Below, one piece after another: positions 9,536-17,832 of a DNA stretch of 58,059 nt (position 1 is its first letter; each line of letters begins with the position of its first letter). The stretch is from positions 1-58,059 of the forward strand of contig NZ_AXAS01000057.1 in the NCBI RefSeq assembly GCF_000472925.1. Reading direction: 5' to 3'. The position numbers were made by a program, and so were the translations under genes. This DNA comes from Bradyrhizobium sp. Ec3.3. GTDB taxonomy: Bacteria; Pseudomonadota; Alphaproteobacteria; Rhizobiales; Xanthobacteraceae. The notes beneath the pieces were generated by a model. It searched no databases, was not told the origin of the DNA, and was given only the letters and a program-made list of their open reading frames with translations.

Positions 9536-11158
9536 ATGATCCGCCTCGACAACGTCAGCAAGCAAGCCGGCCACCAGATCCTGTTCATCGAAGCCTCCGC
9601 CGCCCTCAACAGGGGCGAGAAGATCGGGCTTGTCGGCCCGAACGGCGCCGGCAAGTCCACGCTGTTCCGGATGATCGCCGGGCAGGAGCTGCCCGATGAA
9701 GGCCAGGTCTCGATCGATCGCGGCATTACCATCGGCTATTTCAGCCAGGACGTCGGCGAGATGAGTGGCCGCAGCGCCGTGGCTGAAGTCATGGATGGCG
9801 CAGGCCCGGTCAGCGTGGTCGCGGCCGAGCTGCGCGAGCTCGAGGCCGCGATGGCCGATCCGGACAAGGCCGACGAGATGGACGAGATCATCGCGCGCTA
9901 TGGCGAGGTGCAGCATCGTTTCGAGGAACTCGACGGCTATGCGCTCGACGGCCGGGCGCGCGAAGCACTGTCCGGCCTCGGCTTCAGCCAGGAGATGATG
10001 GATGGCGATGTCGGCGCGCTCTCCGGCGGCTGGAAGATGCGCGTGGCGCTGGCGCGTATCCTGCTGATGCGACCTGACGTCATGCTGCTCGACGAGCCGA
10101 GCAACCATCTCGATCTCGAAAGCCTGATCTGGCTGGAGAAATTCCTGCACGATTACGAAGGCGCGTTGCTGATGACCTCGCACGATCGCGAGTTCATCAA
10201 CCGCGTGATCTCCAAAGTGGTCGAGATCGATTCCGGCTCGCTCACCACTTACACAGGCGATTACGAGTTCTACGAGCAGCAGCGCGCGCTGAATGAAAAG
10301 CAGCAGCAGGCGCAGTTCGAGCGCCAGCAGGCGATGCTCGCCAAGGAGATCAAGTTCATCGAGCGCTTCAAGGCGCGGGCGTCCCATGCCGCGCAGGTTC
10401 AGAGCCGGGTCAAGAAGCTCGACAAGATCGAGCGGGTCGAGCCGCCGCGTCGCCGCCAGACCGTCGCTTTCGACTTTCTGCCCGCGCCGCGCTCGGGCGA
10501 GGACGTCGTGGCGCTGAAGAATGTCCACAAGGGTTACGGCAGCAAGCGCATCTATGACGGGCTCGATTTCATGATCCGCCGCCGCGAGCGGTGGTGCGTG
10601 ATGGGCGTCAATGGTGCCGGCAAGTCGACCTTGCTCAAGCTCGTGGCCGGTGCAAGCGATCCCGATCAGGGCACGGTGGCGCTGGGGGGCAGCGTCAAGA
10701 TGGGTTATTTCGCCCAGCATGCGATGGACCTGCTCGACGGCGACCGCACCGTGTTCCAGTCGCTCGAGGATGCATTCCCGACCGCGGGGCAGGGGTCCTT
10801 GCGCGCGCTCGCCGGCTGCTTCGGTTTCTCCGGCGACGACGTCGAGAAGCGCTGCCGCGTGCTCTCGGGCGGCGAGAAGGCGCGCCTCGTGATGGCGAAG
10901 ATGCTGTTCGACCCGCCGAACTTCCTGGTGCTGGACGAGCCGACCAACCATCTCGATCTCGCCACCAAGGAGATGCTGATCACGGCGCTGTCGGATTTCG
11001 AAGGCACGATGCTGTTCGTCTCGCACGACCGGCACTTCCTCAGCGTGCTCTCCAACCGCGTGCTGGAGCTGACGCCCGAGGGCATCCACCAATATGGCGG
11101 CGGCTACACCGAATACGTCGCCCGCACCGGCCAGGAAGCGCCGGGATTGCGGAGCTAG
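9536..11158 (+). CDS. ABC-F family ATPase (YbiT/Uup-like)
   Basis: This 540-aa soluble protein has two ABC domains and no membrane segment, the ABC-F pattern. These proteins act on ribosomes rather than in transport. Domain 1 has Walker A GPNGAGKST (34-42), signature LSGGWKMR and Walker B LLDEPSNHLD. Domain 2 has GVNGAGKST (around 356), LSGGEKAR and LVLDEPTNHLD. A charged helical linker (RFKARASHAAQVQSRVKKLD) between them is the arm that reaches toward P-site tRNA in this family. The length fits YbiT-like members. No C-terminal coiled-coil of the Uup type is present. The ATG at 9536 gives the standard MIRLDNVSK start. Confidence 0.9.
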   Translation: MIRLDNVSKQAGHQILFIEASAALNRGEKIGLVGPNGAGKSTLFRMIAGQELPDEGQVSIDRGITIGYFSQDVGEMSGRSAVAEVMDGAGPVSVVAAELRELEAAMADPDKADEMDEIIARYGEVQHRFEELDGYALDGRAREALSGLGFSQEMMDGDVGALSGGWKMRVALARILLMRPDVMLLDEPSNHLDLESLIWLEKFLHDYEGALLMTSHDREFINRVISKVVEIDSGSLTTYTGDYEFYEQQRALNEKQQQAQFERQQAMLAKEIKFIERFKARASHAAQVQSRVKKLDKIERVEPPRRRQTVAFDFLPAPRSGEDVVALKNVHKGYGSKRIYDGLDFMIRRRERWCVMGVNGAGKSTLLKLVAGASDPDQGTVALGGSVKMGYFAQHAMDLLDGDRTVFQSLEDAFPTAGQGSLRALAGCFGFSGDDVEKRCRVLSGGEKARLVMAKMLFDPPNFLVLDEPTNHLDLATKEMLITALSDFEGTMLFVSHDRHFLSVLSNRVLELTPEGIHQYGGGYTEYVARTGQEAPGLRS

Positions 11159-11235
11159 CATTCCCGTACGTGCCTTGACGCGTCGATGCGTCTCGCTACG
11201 CTCGCCGCGCTTTTTGGAATGCGGGAGTTGCGAGA

Positions 11236-12726
11236 ATGGGCGGCTTGGTAATCACGGGTGGCCGGGTGGTCGATCCGGCCAGCGGGATGGATGCCGTCGG
11301 CGACGTGGCTGTGATGGACGGCCGGATCGTCGCGGTCGGCACCGGACTTGGCGGCGCCGAGCGGACGATCGATGCGACTGGCCTCGTGGTGGCGCCCGGC
11401 TTCATCGACCTGCATGCACATGGCCAGTCGATTCCCGCCGATCGCATGCAGGCGTTCGATGGCGTGACGACGACGCTGGACCTCGAGGCCGGTGTGCTGC
11501 CGGTCGCGGCCTGGTATCGCAAGCAGGCGGCGAAAGGGCGTGTGCTCAACTACGGCGCCTCCGCCAACTGGGCTTTCGCGCGCATCGGCGCGATGACGGG
11601 CTCCAACTCGGAAAGCTCGCTGGAGGCGTTCGGCAATGCCATGCGTGATCGCCGCTGGATCGACAACGTCGCGAGCGACACGGAGGTGCGCGGCATCCTC
11701 GATCGTCTCGCCGGTGGGCTCGACGAAGGCGGCATCGGCATCGGCATCCTCAACGCCTACGCTCCCGGCGCCGGCGTGCAGGAGCTCACCGCGGTTTGCC
11801 AGCTGGCGGCCACCCATGACGTGCCGACCTTCACCCACGTCGCCTTCATGTCGCGCATCGATCCGGAAAGTGCGGCCGAGGCCTATGTCCGCCTGATCGG
11901 CTATGCCGGCGCTACCGGGGCGCATATGCACATCTGCCACTTCAACTCCTCAAGCAAGACCGACATCGAGCGTTGCGTGGAGCTGGTGGCCAAGGCGCAG
12001 GCGCAGGGGCTTCCGATCACGGTCGAGGCTTACCCTTACGGCACCGGTTCGACGGTGCTTGCGGCGGCGTTCTTCAGCGACCCCGAATTCGTGGCGCGCA
12101 ACGGCACCGGCTACGACTCGGTGCAGCGGGTCGCCGATGGGCGGCGCTTCCGCGACCGGGAGGAGCTGCTGGCGGCGCAGGCCGCAGAGCCCTCCACGCT
12201 GGTGCTCTGGCACATCCTCGATATCGAGAACAACGCACACCATCGCGATCTCCTCGACATGTCGGTGCTGTATCCCGGCGGCGCGATCGCGTCCGACGCC
12301 ATGCCCTGGACGCTTTCCGATGGCCGCACCTACACCGGCGATGCCTGGCCGCTGCCCAAGGATGCCACCTCCCATCCGCGCTCGGCGGGCTGCTTCACGC
12401 GTTTCATCCGCGAGTGGGTGCGCGAGCGCCGAACGGTGTCGCTGCTGGAAGGCATCCGCAAATGCGCGCTGATCCCGGCGCAGATTCTCGAGCACAGCAC
12501 GCCCGCGATGCGGGCCAAGGGACGGCTCGCAGCCGGCGCTGATGCCGACATCGTGGTGTTCGACTACGAGACACTGACCGACCGGGCGGAGTTTTCGGCG
12601 ATGAATCGTGCCGCGGAGGGCGTACGTCATCTCGTGGTGAGCGGCCATCCGCTGATCACGGACGGTGTGCTGGATGTGGCGGCAAGGCCCGGCCGGCCGG
12701 TACGCCGGCCCGTCGTTGAGGACTAA
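11236..12726 (+). CDS. Amidohydrolase, N-acyl-D-amino-acid deacylase-like
   Basis: This 496-aa metal-dependent hydrolase has the N-terminal beta-sandwich (MGGLVITGGRVVDPASGM) that precedes the TIM barrel in dihydroorotase/D-aminoacylase relatives. Metal ligands are suggested by HAH at 60-62 (GFIDLHAHGQS), later THVAF and HMHICH segments, and a final ASDAMPWT with the barrel aspartate. The likely reaction is hydrolysis of an N-acyl-D-amino acid or a related amide; the exact substrate is open. It is five bases upstream of the CobW-type gene, so the two are co-transcribed. That neighbour may supply the metal. Confidence 0.82.
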   Translation: MGGLVITGGRVVDPASGMDAVGDVAVMDGRIVAVGTGLGGAERTIDATGLVVAPGFIDLHAHGQSIPADRMQAFDGVTTTLDLEAGVLPVAAWYRKQAAKGRVLNYGASANWAFARIGAMTGSNSESSLEAFGNAMRDRRWIDNVASDTEVRGILDRLAGGLDEGGIGIGILNAYAPGAGVQELTAVCQLAATHDVPTFTHVAFMSRIDPESAAEAYVRLIGYAGATGAHMHICHFNSSSKTDIERCVELVAKAQAQGLPITVEAYPYGTGSTVLAAAFFSDPEFVARNGTGYDSVQRVADGRRFRDREELLAAQAAEPSTLVLWHILDIENNAHHRDLLDMSVLYPGGAIASDAMPWTLSDGRTYTGDAWPLPKDATSHPRSAGCFTRFIREWVRERRTVSLLEGIRKCALIPAQILEHSTPAMRAKGRLAAGADADIVVFDYETLTDRAEFSAMNRAAEGVRHLVVSGHPLITDGVLDVAARPGRPVRRPVVED

Positions 12727-12731
12727 AGCCT

Positions 12732-13667
12732 GTGCCCGTTCCGGTTCTGCTCGTGGCCGGCTTCCTCGGGGCGGGCAAGACCACGGTCGTGAACCACCTG
12801 TTGGCGCATGCCGAAGGACGTCGGATCGCGGCCGTCGTCAACGATTTCGGCGCGATCAACATCGACGCCGAGCTGATCACGGGCGCCGCCGACGGCGTGG
12901 TGAGCCTCGCCAATGGCTGCATCTGCTGCTCGCTGGAAGGCGATCTCCTGCGCACGCTTGCCGTGCTGCTCCGGCGTGATCCGCGCCCGGACGTCATCGT
13001 GATCGAAACCAGCGGTGTAGCCGATCCGGCGGATGTCGTGCGCAACCTGATGGATCCCCTGATCTTTCGCGAAGCGCCGCTGGAAACCGTTTTGTGCGTG
13101 GTGGACGCGACGATGCAGGTGGCCATGCTGGACGACGCGTTGCTGCGGTCGCAGCTGCGGGCGGCCGACGTGATCGCGCTGAGCAAGGTGGATCTGTCCG
13201 ACGCGGCCGGCGCCACGCAGATGCGCGATGCCATCCGCGCGATGCGCCCCGCAGCCGTCCGGGTTGACGCTGTCCATGGCGAAGTGCCCGCGGCGCTGCT
13301 GTTTTCGCCCGACGTCGACCGCGCGCTCGTGCCGCGCGAGCCGGGGCCGAAACGGCCGGCCGCAGAGCGGTTCGAGACCATGAGCTGGATGTCGGACAGG
13401 CCGGTGTCGCTGCCGCGATTGCAGGCGGCGATCGGCCGGATCGCGCCGAAACTGGCGCGGGCGAAGGGGCTGTTCGAGACTGTCGAGCAGCCCGGGCGGA
13501 TGATGGTGTTTCAATTCGCCGGCGGCCGGGCGACGCTGGCCGCGGGCGGGACGCTGCCAGCGGGGACGCCGCGAACGCGGATCGTCTTCGTTGCCGAGAT
13601 CGGCGTCCTCTCGCGCGAGGAGATCGATCGGACCATGGAAGGCTGCATCGAGGCTGGCGCGGCGTGA
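12732..13667 (+). CDS. CobW/COG0523 GTP-binding metallochaperone
   Basis: This 311-aa G3E GTPase has Walker A GFLGAGKTT (10-18). The metal-binding CxCC motif is C63-I-C65-C66 (NGCICCSL). It also has ETSGVADP as switch/Walker B, SKVD as the guanine-recognition motif, and a C-terminal CobW_C-like domain. Such proteins deliver zinc or another metal to a client enzyme using GTP. The start is GTG, five bases after the amidohydrolase stop. This suggests the metallo-amidohydrolase is its client, an inference from position only. It lacks the His-rich tract seen in some family members. Confidence 0.87.
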   Translation: MPVPVLLVAGFLGAGKTTVVNHLLAHAEGRRIAAVVNDFGAINIDAELITGAADGVVSLANGCICCSLEGDLLRTLAVLLRRDPRPDVIVIETSGVADPADVVRNLMDPLIFREAPLETVLCVVDATMQVAMLDDALLRSQLRAADVIALSKVDLSDAAGATQMRDAIRAMRPAAVRVDAVHGEVPAALLFSPDVDRALVPREPGPKRPAAERFETMSWMSDRPVSLPRLQAAIGRIAPKLARAKGLFETVEQPGRMMVFQFAGGRATLAAGGTLPAGTPRTRIVFVAEIGVLSREEIDRTMEGCIEAGAA

Positions 13668-13704
13668 AAGCCTTCCGTTTCAAGCAATGGCCCGTTCCAA
13701 AGCA

Positions 13705-13735
13705 AGATACGCCCGCGGTGAGCGGGCGTATCTGG
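13705..13735. terminator. Hairpin between convergent genes
   Basis: AGATACGCCCGC and GCGGGCGTATCT form a 12-bp stem with a short loop. It sits between the CobW gene (plus) and psiF (minus). On the minus strand it is followed by TTGCTTTGG, so it probably serves both genes as a terminator. Confidence 0.7.
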
Positions 13736-13759
13736 ATCGAAGGCTAATTGCGCTGCGCC

Positions 13760-14008
13760 TTAGGCGCTCGTCTCGCACTTCTTCATAAAGCTGTTCTTGG
13801 CGGCGCCGGCGAGCGGCTTGCCGTCCGAGCCGAGCGCCTTGGGCGCGCAGGCGTCTTCCTTGCATTTCTTCATGAACGAGGTCTTGGCGGCGCCGGCCAG
13901 CGGCTTGCCGTCCTTGCCGACGGCCTTGCTTTCGCAGGTATCCTCCGCGAAGGCCGAGCCGGCCGCGAAGGTGGCGACGACGGCAGCCAGGAAAATCCGC
14001 TTCATCAT
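13760..14008 (-). CDS. psiF: PsiF repeat-containing secreted protein
   Basis: This 82-aa exported protein has a signal peptide (MMKRIFLAAVVATFAAGSAFA) followed by two near-identical PsiF repeats at residues 25-49 and 54-78. Each has the form C-x-x-KA-x-G-x-DGKPLAGAAK-x-SFMKKC and so carries two cysteines. PsiF is phosphate-starvation induced in E. coli; its molecular function is unknown. GAGGAGACACCC upstream of the tandem ATGs at 14003-14008 is a good ribosome-binding site. No Pho box was recognised. Confidence 0.88.
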   Translation of the reverse strand: MMKRIFLAAVVATFAAGSAFAEDTCESKAVGKDGKPLAGAAKTSFMKKCKEDACAPKALGSDGKPLAGAAKNSFMKKCETSA

Positions 14009-14094
14009 GGGTGTCTCCTCAACAATGGTTCGGGAATTGGAACTCCGAATCGTGGCGCAATCAAGCAAGATCGGCGCGCGGCGCGGCGATCATT

Positions 14095-14973
14095 TCAATT
14101 TTTCCAGCGTGCAACTGCGGCAATCGCCTTGGCCTGCACGTCGTTCCGCGCCGCCTGGTTCGCGGCGACCGACTGGTGCCGCGGCGAGGGATCGTCGAAA
14201 TCGTGGGTCGCGCCGGGATAGACCGTGACGTCGATCTTGCTGCCGGCCTGGCGCGCCCGGTCGGCGGCCTGCTGGCAGAAAGCGGGCGACACCTGGTCGT
14301 CGTCGGCGCCCAGGAACATGGCGATTGGCGCGGTCGTGGAGATCGTCGGCTGCAACAGCGCCTTCGGTCCGCAACCCGGATAGAACGCCAGTACGCCGCG
14401 AAAGCCGGCTGCCAGGTTTGCGCCTTGCCGGATCATCACGTTCAGCGCGGTGCTGCCGCCATTCGACCAGCCCTGGAGGAAGATCTGGTTGCCGATCACA
14501 TCGCCGCGGCCGCGCAAATAGGCAAGCGCCCCTTCGGCATCGAGCGGGCGCACGGTCTTCTCGTTCACGTCATCGCGATCGGGATCGTCATGGGTGAAGC
14601 GGCCGAAACCGTAGGCCTTGCCGCGTGGACCAAAACTGTCCGGCAGCAGCGCGAGGTAGCCGCGCGCGGCCCAGTATTGGCCCCACATCGCGTGCCGTTT
14701 CGCCAGGGTCGTGGCGTTGCACGGTGAGGAGATCTTGGGGCCAACGACGGTGCAGTCCGCGTTGACGTTGCTGGAATAGGGCCCGCCGCGGCCGTGCAGC
14801 AACACGATGGCCGGAGCGGGACCCGCCGCCTGCGGCCGGAACAGGTAGCCGACGAGCTGCGTGCGGCCGTCGGCGCTGCGGAAATAGACCGTCTCTGGTG
14901 CGGCCGCCGCCTCGGAGATGAGCCATGTCAAGGTGATCACGGCTAAGACAATACGGAAGAAATGGGCTGGCAT
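14095..14973 (-). CDS. Secreted dienelactone hydrolase-like alpha/beta hydrolase
   Basis: This is a 292-aa protein from the ATG at 14971-14973. It has a signal peptide (MPAHFFRIVLAVITLTWL, cleavage near EAAA-AP). The catalytic triad is readable as Ser170 in GWSNGG, an Asp near 225 in LGADDDQVSP, and His257 in YPGATHDFDDP. LLHGRGGPY supplies the oxyanion region. It is a dienelactone hydrolase-family serine hydrolase, probably periplasmic; the substrate is unknown. The frame is open to 15108, but that start would add 45 residues ahead of the signal peptide. It is divergent from the cupin gene. Confidence 0.8.
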   Translation of the reverse strand: MPAHFFRIVLAVITLTWLISEAAAAPETVYFRSADGRTQLVGYLFRPQAAGPAPAIVLLHGRGGPYSSNVNADCTVVGPKISSPCNATTLAKRHAMWGQYWAARGYLALLPDSFGPRGKAYGFGRFTHDDPDRDDVNEKTVRPLDAEGALAYLRGRGDVIGNQIFLQGWSNGGSTALNVMIRQGANLAAGFRGVLAFYPGCGPKALLQPTISTTAPIAMFLGADDDQVSPAFCQQAADRARQAGSKIDVTVYPGATHDFDDPSPRHQSVAANQAARNDVQAKAIAAVARWKN

Positions 14974-15112
14974 GCTCGTCGAGAATCGCGGGTCTGCCGA
15001 CAGGAGACACTGGCGGAGGCGAAGATTCAACCCGGCTTGCTGCACCGCGCGCTGACCGGCTACTGCGAACCTGTTAGCCTCGTTCATAATCCAGCAGGAA
15101 TGGAGCATTGCG

Positions 15113-15571
15113 ATGGACGCCTCGACAGGCCCGCAAACCGCCGACCGGCATTCCCACCTGGTTCAACCCCAAATCATGGACTGGCAGAAGACGCGCTTTC
15201 CGGGCTGCGAGGCCAAGACGTTGCTGTTCGATCGCAGAACGGGACTGATGACGGCCCTGATGCGCTTTGCGCCCGGGGCGGTGCTGCCCGATCACGAGCA
15301 TGTCGGCATCGAGCAGAGCTACGTGATTGAAGGGGCGTTGGTCGACAAGGAGGGGCCCGCCAAGGACATCGCGTGCGGGGCCGGCGAGTTCATCTGGCGC
15401 GAGGCCGGTAGCCGTCTCGCCGCCTGGTGCCCGGAGGGAGCGCTGATCCTTGCGATCTTCCAGGTGCCCAACAAGTTCTTCGAGGCGGACGGCCGGGTGG
15501 TCGACGCCTCGGGTGCGGATTGGGACGAGGCCTGGGGCCACAGGGCTGCGCAACGGGCGCGCCGCAGCTAA
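15113..15571 (+). CDS. ChrR-like cupin protein
   Basis: This 152-aa single-domain cupin has the metal-binding set H61-x-H63-x3-E67 (LPDHEHVGIEQSYVIEGAL) followed by the second cupin motif around residues 85-110. It resembles the C-terminal cupin of the anti-sigma factor ChrR but lacks the zinc-binding anti-sigma domain, so a regulatory role is not implied. Its stop overlaps that of the convergent hydrolase by four bases (15568-15571). Confidence 0.75.
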   Translation: MDASTGPQTADRHSHLVQPQIMDWQKTRFPGCEAKTLLFDRRTGLMTALMRFAPGAVLPDHEHVGIEQSYVIEGALVDKEGPAKDIACGAGEFIWREAGSRLAAWCPEGALILAIFQVPNKFFEADGRVVDASGADWDEAWGHRAAQRARRS

Positions 15572-16542
15572 CCGCTCCTCACGGCGCCGCGGGCGAGCAA
15601 TGCCTTGAAATCGGCACGTGCGCGCTGAGCCTCGAGGCGCGCAACCTCGGAGGCTTCACCCATGCTGAAATAGCCGTGGATCAGGCCGGCGCCCTCGTGA
15701 TGCCTGACGGGAACGCCGGCGGCTTCCAGCGCCTGCGCATAGGCCGCGCCCTCGTCGCGCAGCGGATCGAACCAGGCCGTCGTGACCACGGCCGGCGCAA
15801 CGCCGGCGAGCGATTTGGCCCGCAGCGGCGAGACGCGCCAGTCCTGCCCGTGCGAGGGATCGGCGAGGTAATGGCCGGCAAACCACTCCATCACCGCGCG
15901 CGACAGGAAGTAGCCCTCCGCGTTTTCGCTGCGCGAGGGGAAGCGCGCGTTCTCGGTCGTATCAGCATAACTGCCGACCGTGTCGGTCGCGGGATAGACT
16001 AGAAACTGCCCGGCGAGTTCGATGCCGGCGTCGCGGCAGGCAATTGCCGTGACTGCCGCGAGATTGCCGCCGGCGCTGTCACCGGCGACGCCGACGCGCT
16101 TTGCGTCGCCGCCAAATTCCGCGATGCGGTCGAACACGTCGCGTGCCGCGGCAAAGGCATCCTCGAATGCGCCGGGAAAGCGCGTCTCGGGCGGGCGCCG
16201 ATAGTCGATGGAGATCACGACCGCGCCGGTCTCGATCGCAAGAAAGCGCGCCTGCCGGTCATGGGTGTCGAGATCGCCTGCAACCCAGCCGCCACCGTGG
16301 AAGAAGACGACCGTCGGCGATGGGGCCGAGCCGACGCGATAGACGCGCGCAGCGAGCGGTCCCGCGCCGCCCTTCACCTCGATATCCCGGACCTCGTCCA
16401 CGGGCGGGGGCGGCACGGCGGCGCGCGCGGCAGCAAGTGCGCGCAGGGACTCGCGGGCGCTTTGCGGTGTCATCGTCGCGGGATCGCGCAGCGGCAGCGT
16501 CGGAATGATCTCTGCAATGACGGGATCGAGCGGCGCGGCCAT
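15568..16542 (-). CDS. Alpha/beta hydrolase of the hormone-sensitive lipase family
   Basis: This 324-aa cytoplasmic esterase has the HSL-family oxyanion motif HGGGW (82-86). The nucleophile elbow is GDSAGG (Ser156), followed by Asp259 (AWFDPLRDEG) and His289 (GLIHGYFSM). It hydrolyses short-chain esters; the natural substrate is unknown. The start is the ATG at 16540-16542 (MAAPLDPVIAE). The open frame extends much further upstream, but only as antisense to the nitroreductase. It is divergent from that gene with about 130 bp between them. Confidence 0.87.
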   Translation of the reverse strand: MAAPLDPVIAEIIPTLPLRDPATMTPQSARESLRALAAARAAVPPPPVDEVRDIEVKGGAGPLAARVYRVGSAPSPTVVFFHGGGWVAGDLDTHDRQARFLAIETGAVVISIDYRRPPETRFPGAFEDAFAAARDVFDRIAEFGGDAKRVGVAGDSAGGNLAAVTAIACRDAGIELAGQFLVYPATDTVGSYADTTENARFPSRSENAEGYFLSRAVMEWFAGHYLADPSHGQDWRVSPLRAKSLAGVAPAVVTTAWFDPLRDEGAAYAQALEAAGVPVRHHEGAGLIHGYFSMGEASEVARLEAQRARADFKALLARGAVRSG

Positions 16543-16671
16543 CGGCGGGGTCCTTCCAGGTTCTTGGTTTTGCTTGCGCGCTAGCATAGGTTCCGAGCGC
16601 CGCTTGGGCAACCGGCGGCCGCGTCTTGCCGAATTGCGTGGCACGGAAAGCAGCAGAAGCAGGGGGAAAAG

Positions 16672-17349
16672 GTGGATTTCGAAACGCTGGTGCAGTCCCG
16701 TCGTAGCGTGCGCGGTTTCAAAAAGGACCCGGTGCCGCGTGCGGAGATCGAGGCGATCATCGATGTGGCCAAGCGCGCACCGTCCTCGATGAACACCCAG
16801 CCCTGGCACGTTCACGTGCTCACCGGCACGCCGCTCGAAGAGGTGCGCCGGCGCAACATGGAAGAGATGGTCGCCGGCGCCAAGGTCAAGCGCGACATCG
16901 TCAGCCATGGCGAATACCAGGGCATTCACCGCACGCGTCAGGTCGATATCGCCAAGAAATTGTTCGGCGCGATGGGGATCGCGCGCGACGACAAGCCGAT
17001 GCGGCAGGATTGGGTGTTGCGCGGCTTCCGCCAGTTCGATGCGCCGGTCTCGCTGGTGCTCACCTATGACCGTGTGCTCGACCCCGGTGCGGTCTGCCAC
17101 TTCGATCTCGGCGCGCTCTGCTACGGCATCGTGCTCGCGGCATGGGATCGCGGGCTCGGCTCGGTGATCAACGGGCAGGGCATCATGCGCTCCGACATCG
17201 TGCGCGGGGTCGCAGATATCCCCGACGACGAGGTCATCATGACCTGCGTTGCGATGGGATATCCGGACGACACGTTTGCCGCCAACGCCGTGCGATCGGA
17301 TCGGGAGGAGAACAGCGAGTTCGTGCGCTTCGTCGGATTTGCCGACTAA
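16672..17349 (+). CDS. Nitroreductase family flavoprotein
   Basis: This 225-aa FMN-dependent NAD(P)H oxidoreductase has the family start VDFETLVQSRRSVRGFKKDP, where the Arg-Arg-Ser-x-Arg binds the FMN phosphate. A second block APSSMNTQPWHVHV follows at about residues 39-52, and GLGSVINGQGI lies near 160. It reduces nitroaromatics, quinones or enones; the physiological substrate is not evident. The start is GTG at 16672 after AGGGGGAAAA, a strong ribosome-binding site. Confidence 0.85.
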   Translation: MDFETLVQSRRSVRGFKKDPVPRAEIEAIIDVAKRAPSSMNTQPWHVHVLTGTPLEEVRRRNMEEMVAGAKVKRDIVSHGEYQGIHRTRQVDIAKKLFGAMGIARDDKPMRQDWVLRGFRQFDAPVSLVLTYDRVLDPGAVCHFDLGALCYGIVLAAWDRGLGSVINGQGIMRSDIVRGVADIPDDEVIMTCVAMGYPDDTFAANAVRSDREENSEFVRFVGFAD

Positions 17350-17452
17350 AGCGCGATGAGATTGGGGTGAATCGTCATCGCGATTCAGGTTATTGTTTGA
17401 GCGTGATCTTTTCGGAAAACCGCTTCACACTTTTCCGGATCATGCTCTAAAG
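17349..17452. repeat. Interspersed composite palindromic repeat, copy 1
   Basis: From the nitroreductase stop this stretch reads AAAGCGCGATGAG, then TCGTCATCGCGATT, then TTGTTTGAGC-GTGATCTTTTCGG, and ends TTTTCCGGATCATGCTC. The last part is an imperfect palindrome around ACCGCTTCACAC. A second copy lies at 30069-30153. It probably forms a hairpin in the 3' UTR of the preceding gene. Confidence 0.75.
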
Positions 17453-17606
17453 GTTGCATACTCAAGGTGCGCGTTGCGGGTTACGAACGAAGTATTTTTC
17501 CGCCGAAATTTTTAGTGCGGACTCCCAACCGGCTCTTGCAATCTCGACTCGTCAGGAGGAACAATAAGCGCGGTGAAAGGTTTGTTGCTGGCGCGAGGGA
17601 ATTGAC

Positions 17607-17810
17607 ATGCGGCGGCTGGCTAGCCTGGTGCGTTGGTTGTTCGGGCCGCGAGTGCGGTATCCGGTTGATGATGATCCAAGCCTTCCCTTCACTCCCGAAG
17701 AGTTTGGCCGGCTGATCAGCAGCGGCAAACATGAAGACATGAAGCGGCTGGCGGAGCGCTTGGCGTGCCGGTCGATCCCGCGCCGCGCCAAATACCGCGC
17801 GACGCATTAA
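17607..17810 (+). CDS. Small basic hypothetical protein (67 aa)
   Basis: The ATG at 17607 gives MRRLASLVRWLFGPRVRY followed by an acidic turn (DDDPSLPFTPEEF) and an Arg/Lys-rich tail. It may be a short amphipathic peptide. There is no known domain. GCGAGGGAATTGAC upstream offers a weak ribosome-binding site. It lies between the repeat and the end of the HD-GYP gene. Confidence 0.5.
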   Translation: MRRLASLVRWLFGPRVRYPVDDDPSLPFTPEEFGRLISSGKHEDMKRLAERLACRSIPRRAKYRATH

Positions 17811-17832
17811 GGCCAACGCATTGAATGCACGA

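Noticed and set aside
9500..11161. 553-codon minus-strand open frame
   Set aside because: It lies exactly opposite the ABC-F gene and has His/Arg/Leu-rich composition typical of antisense frames.
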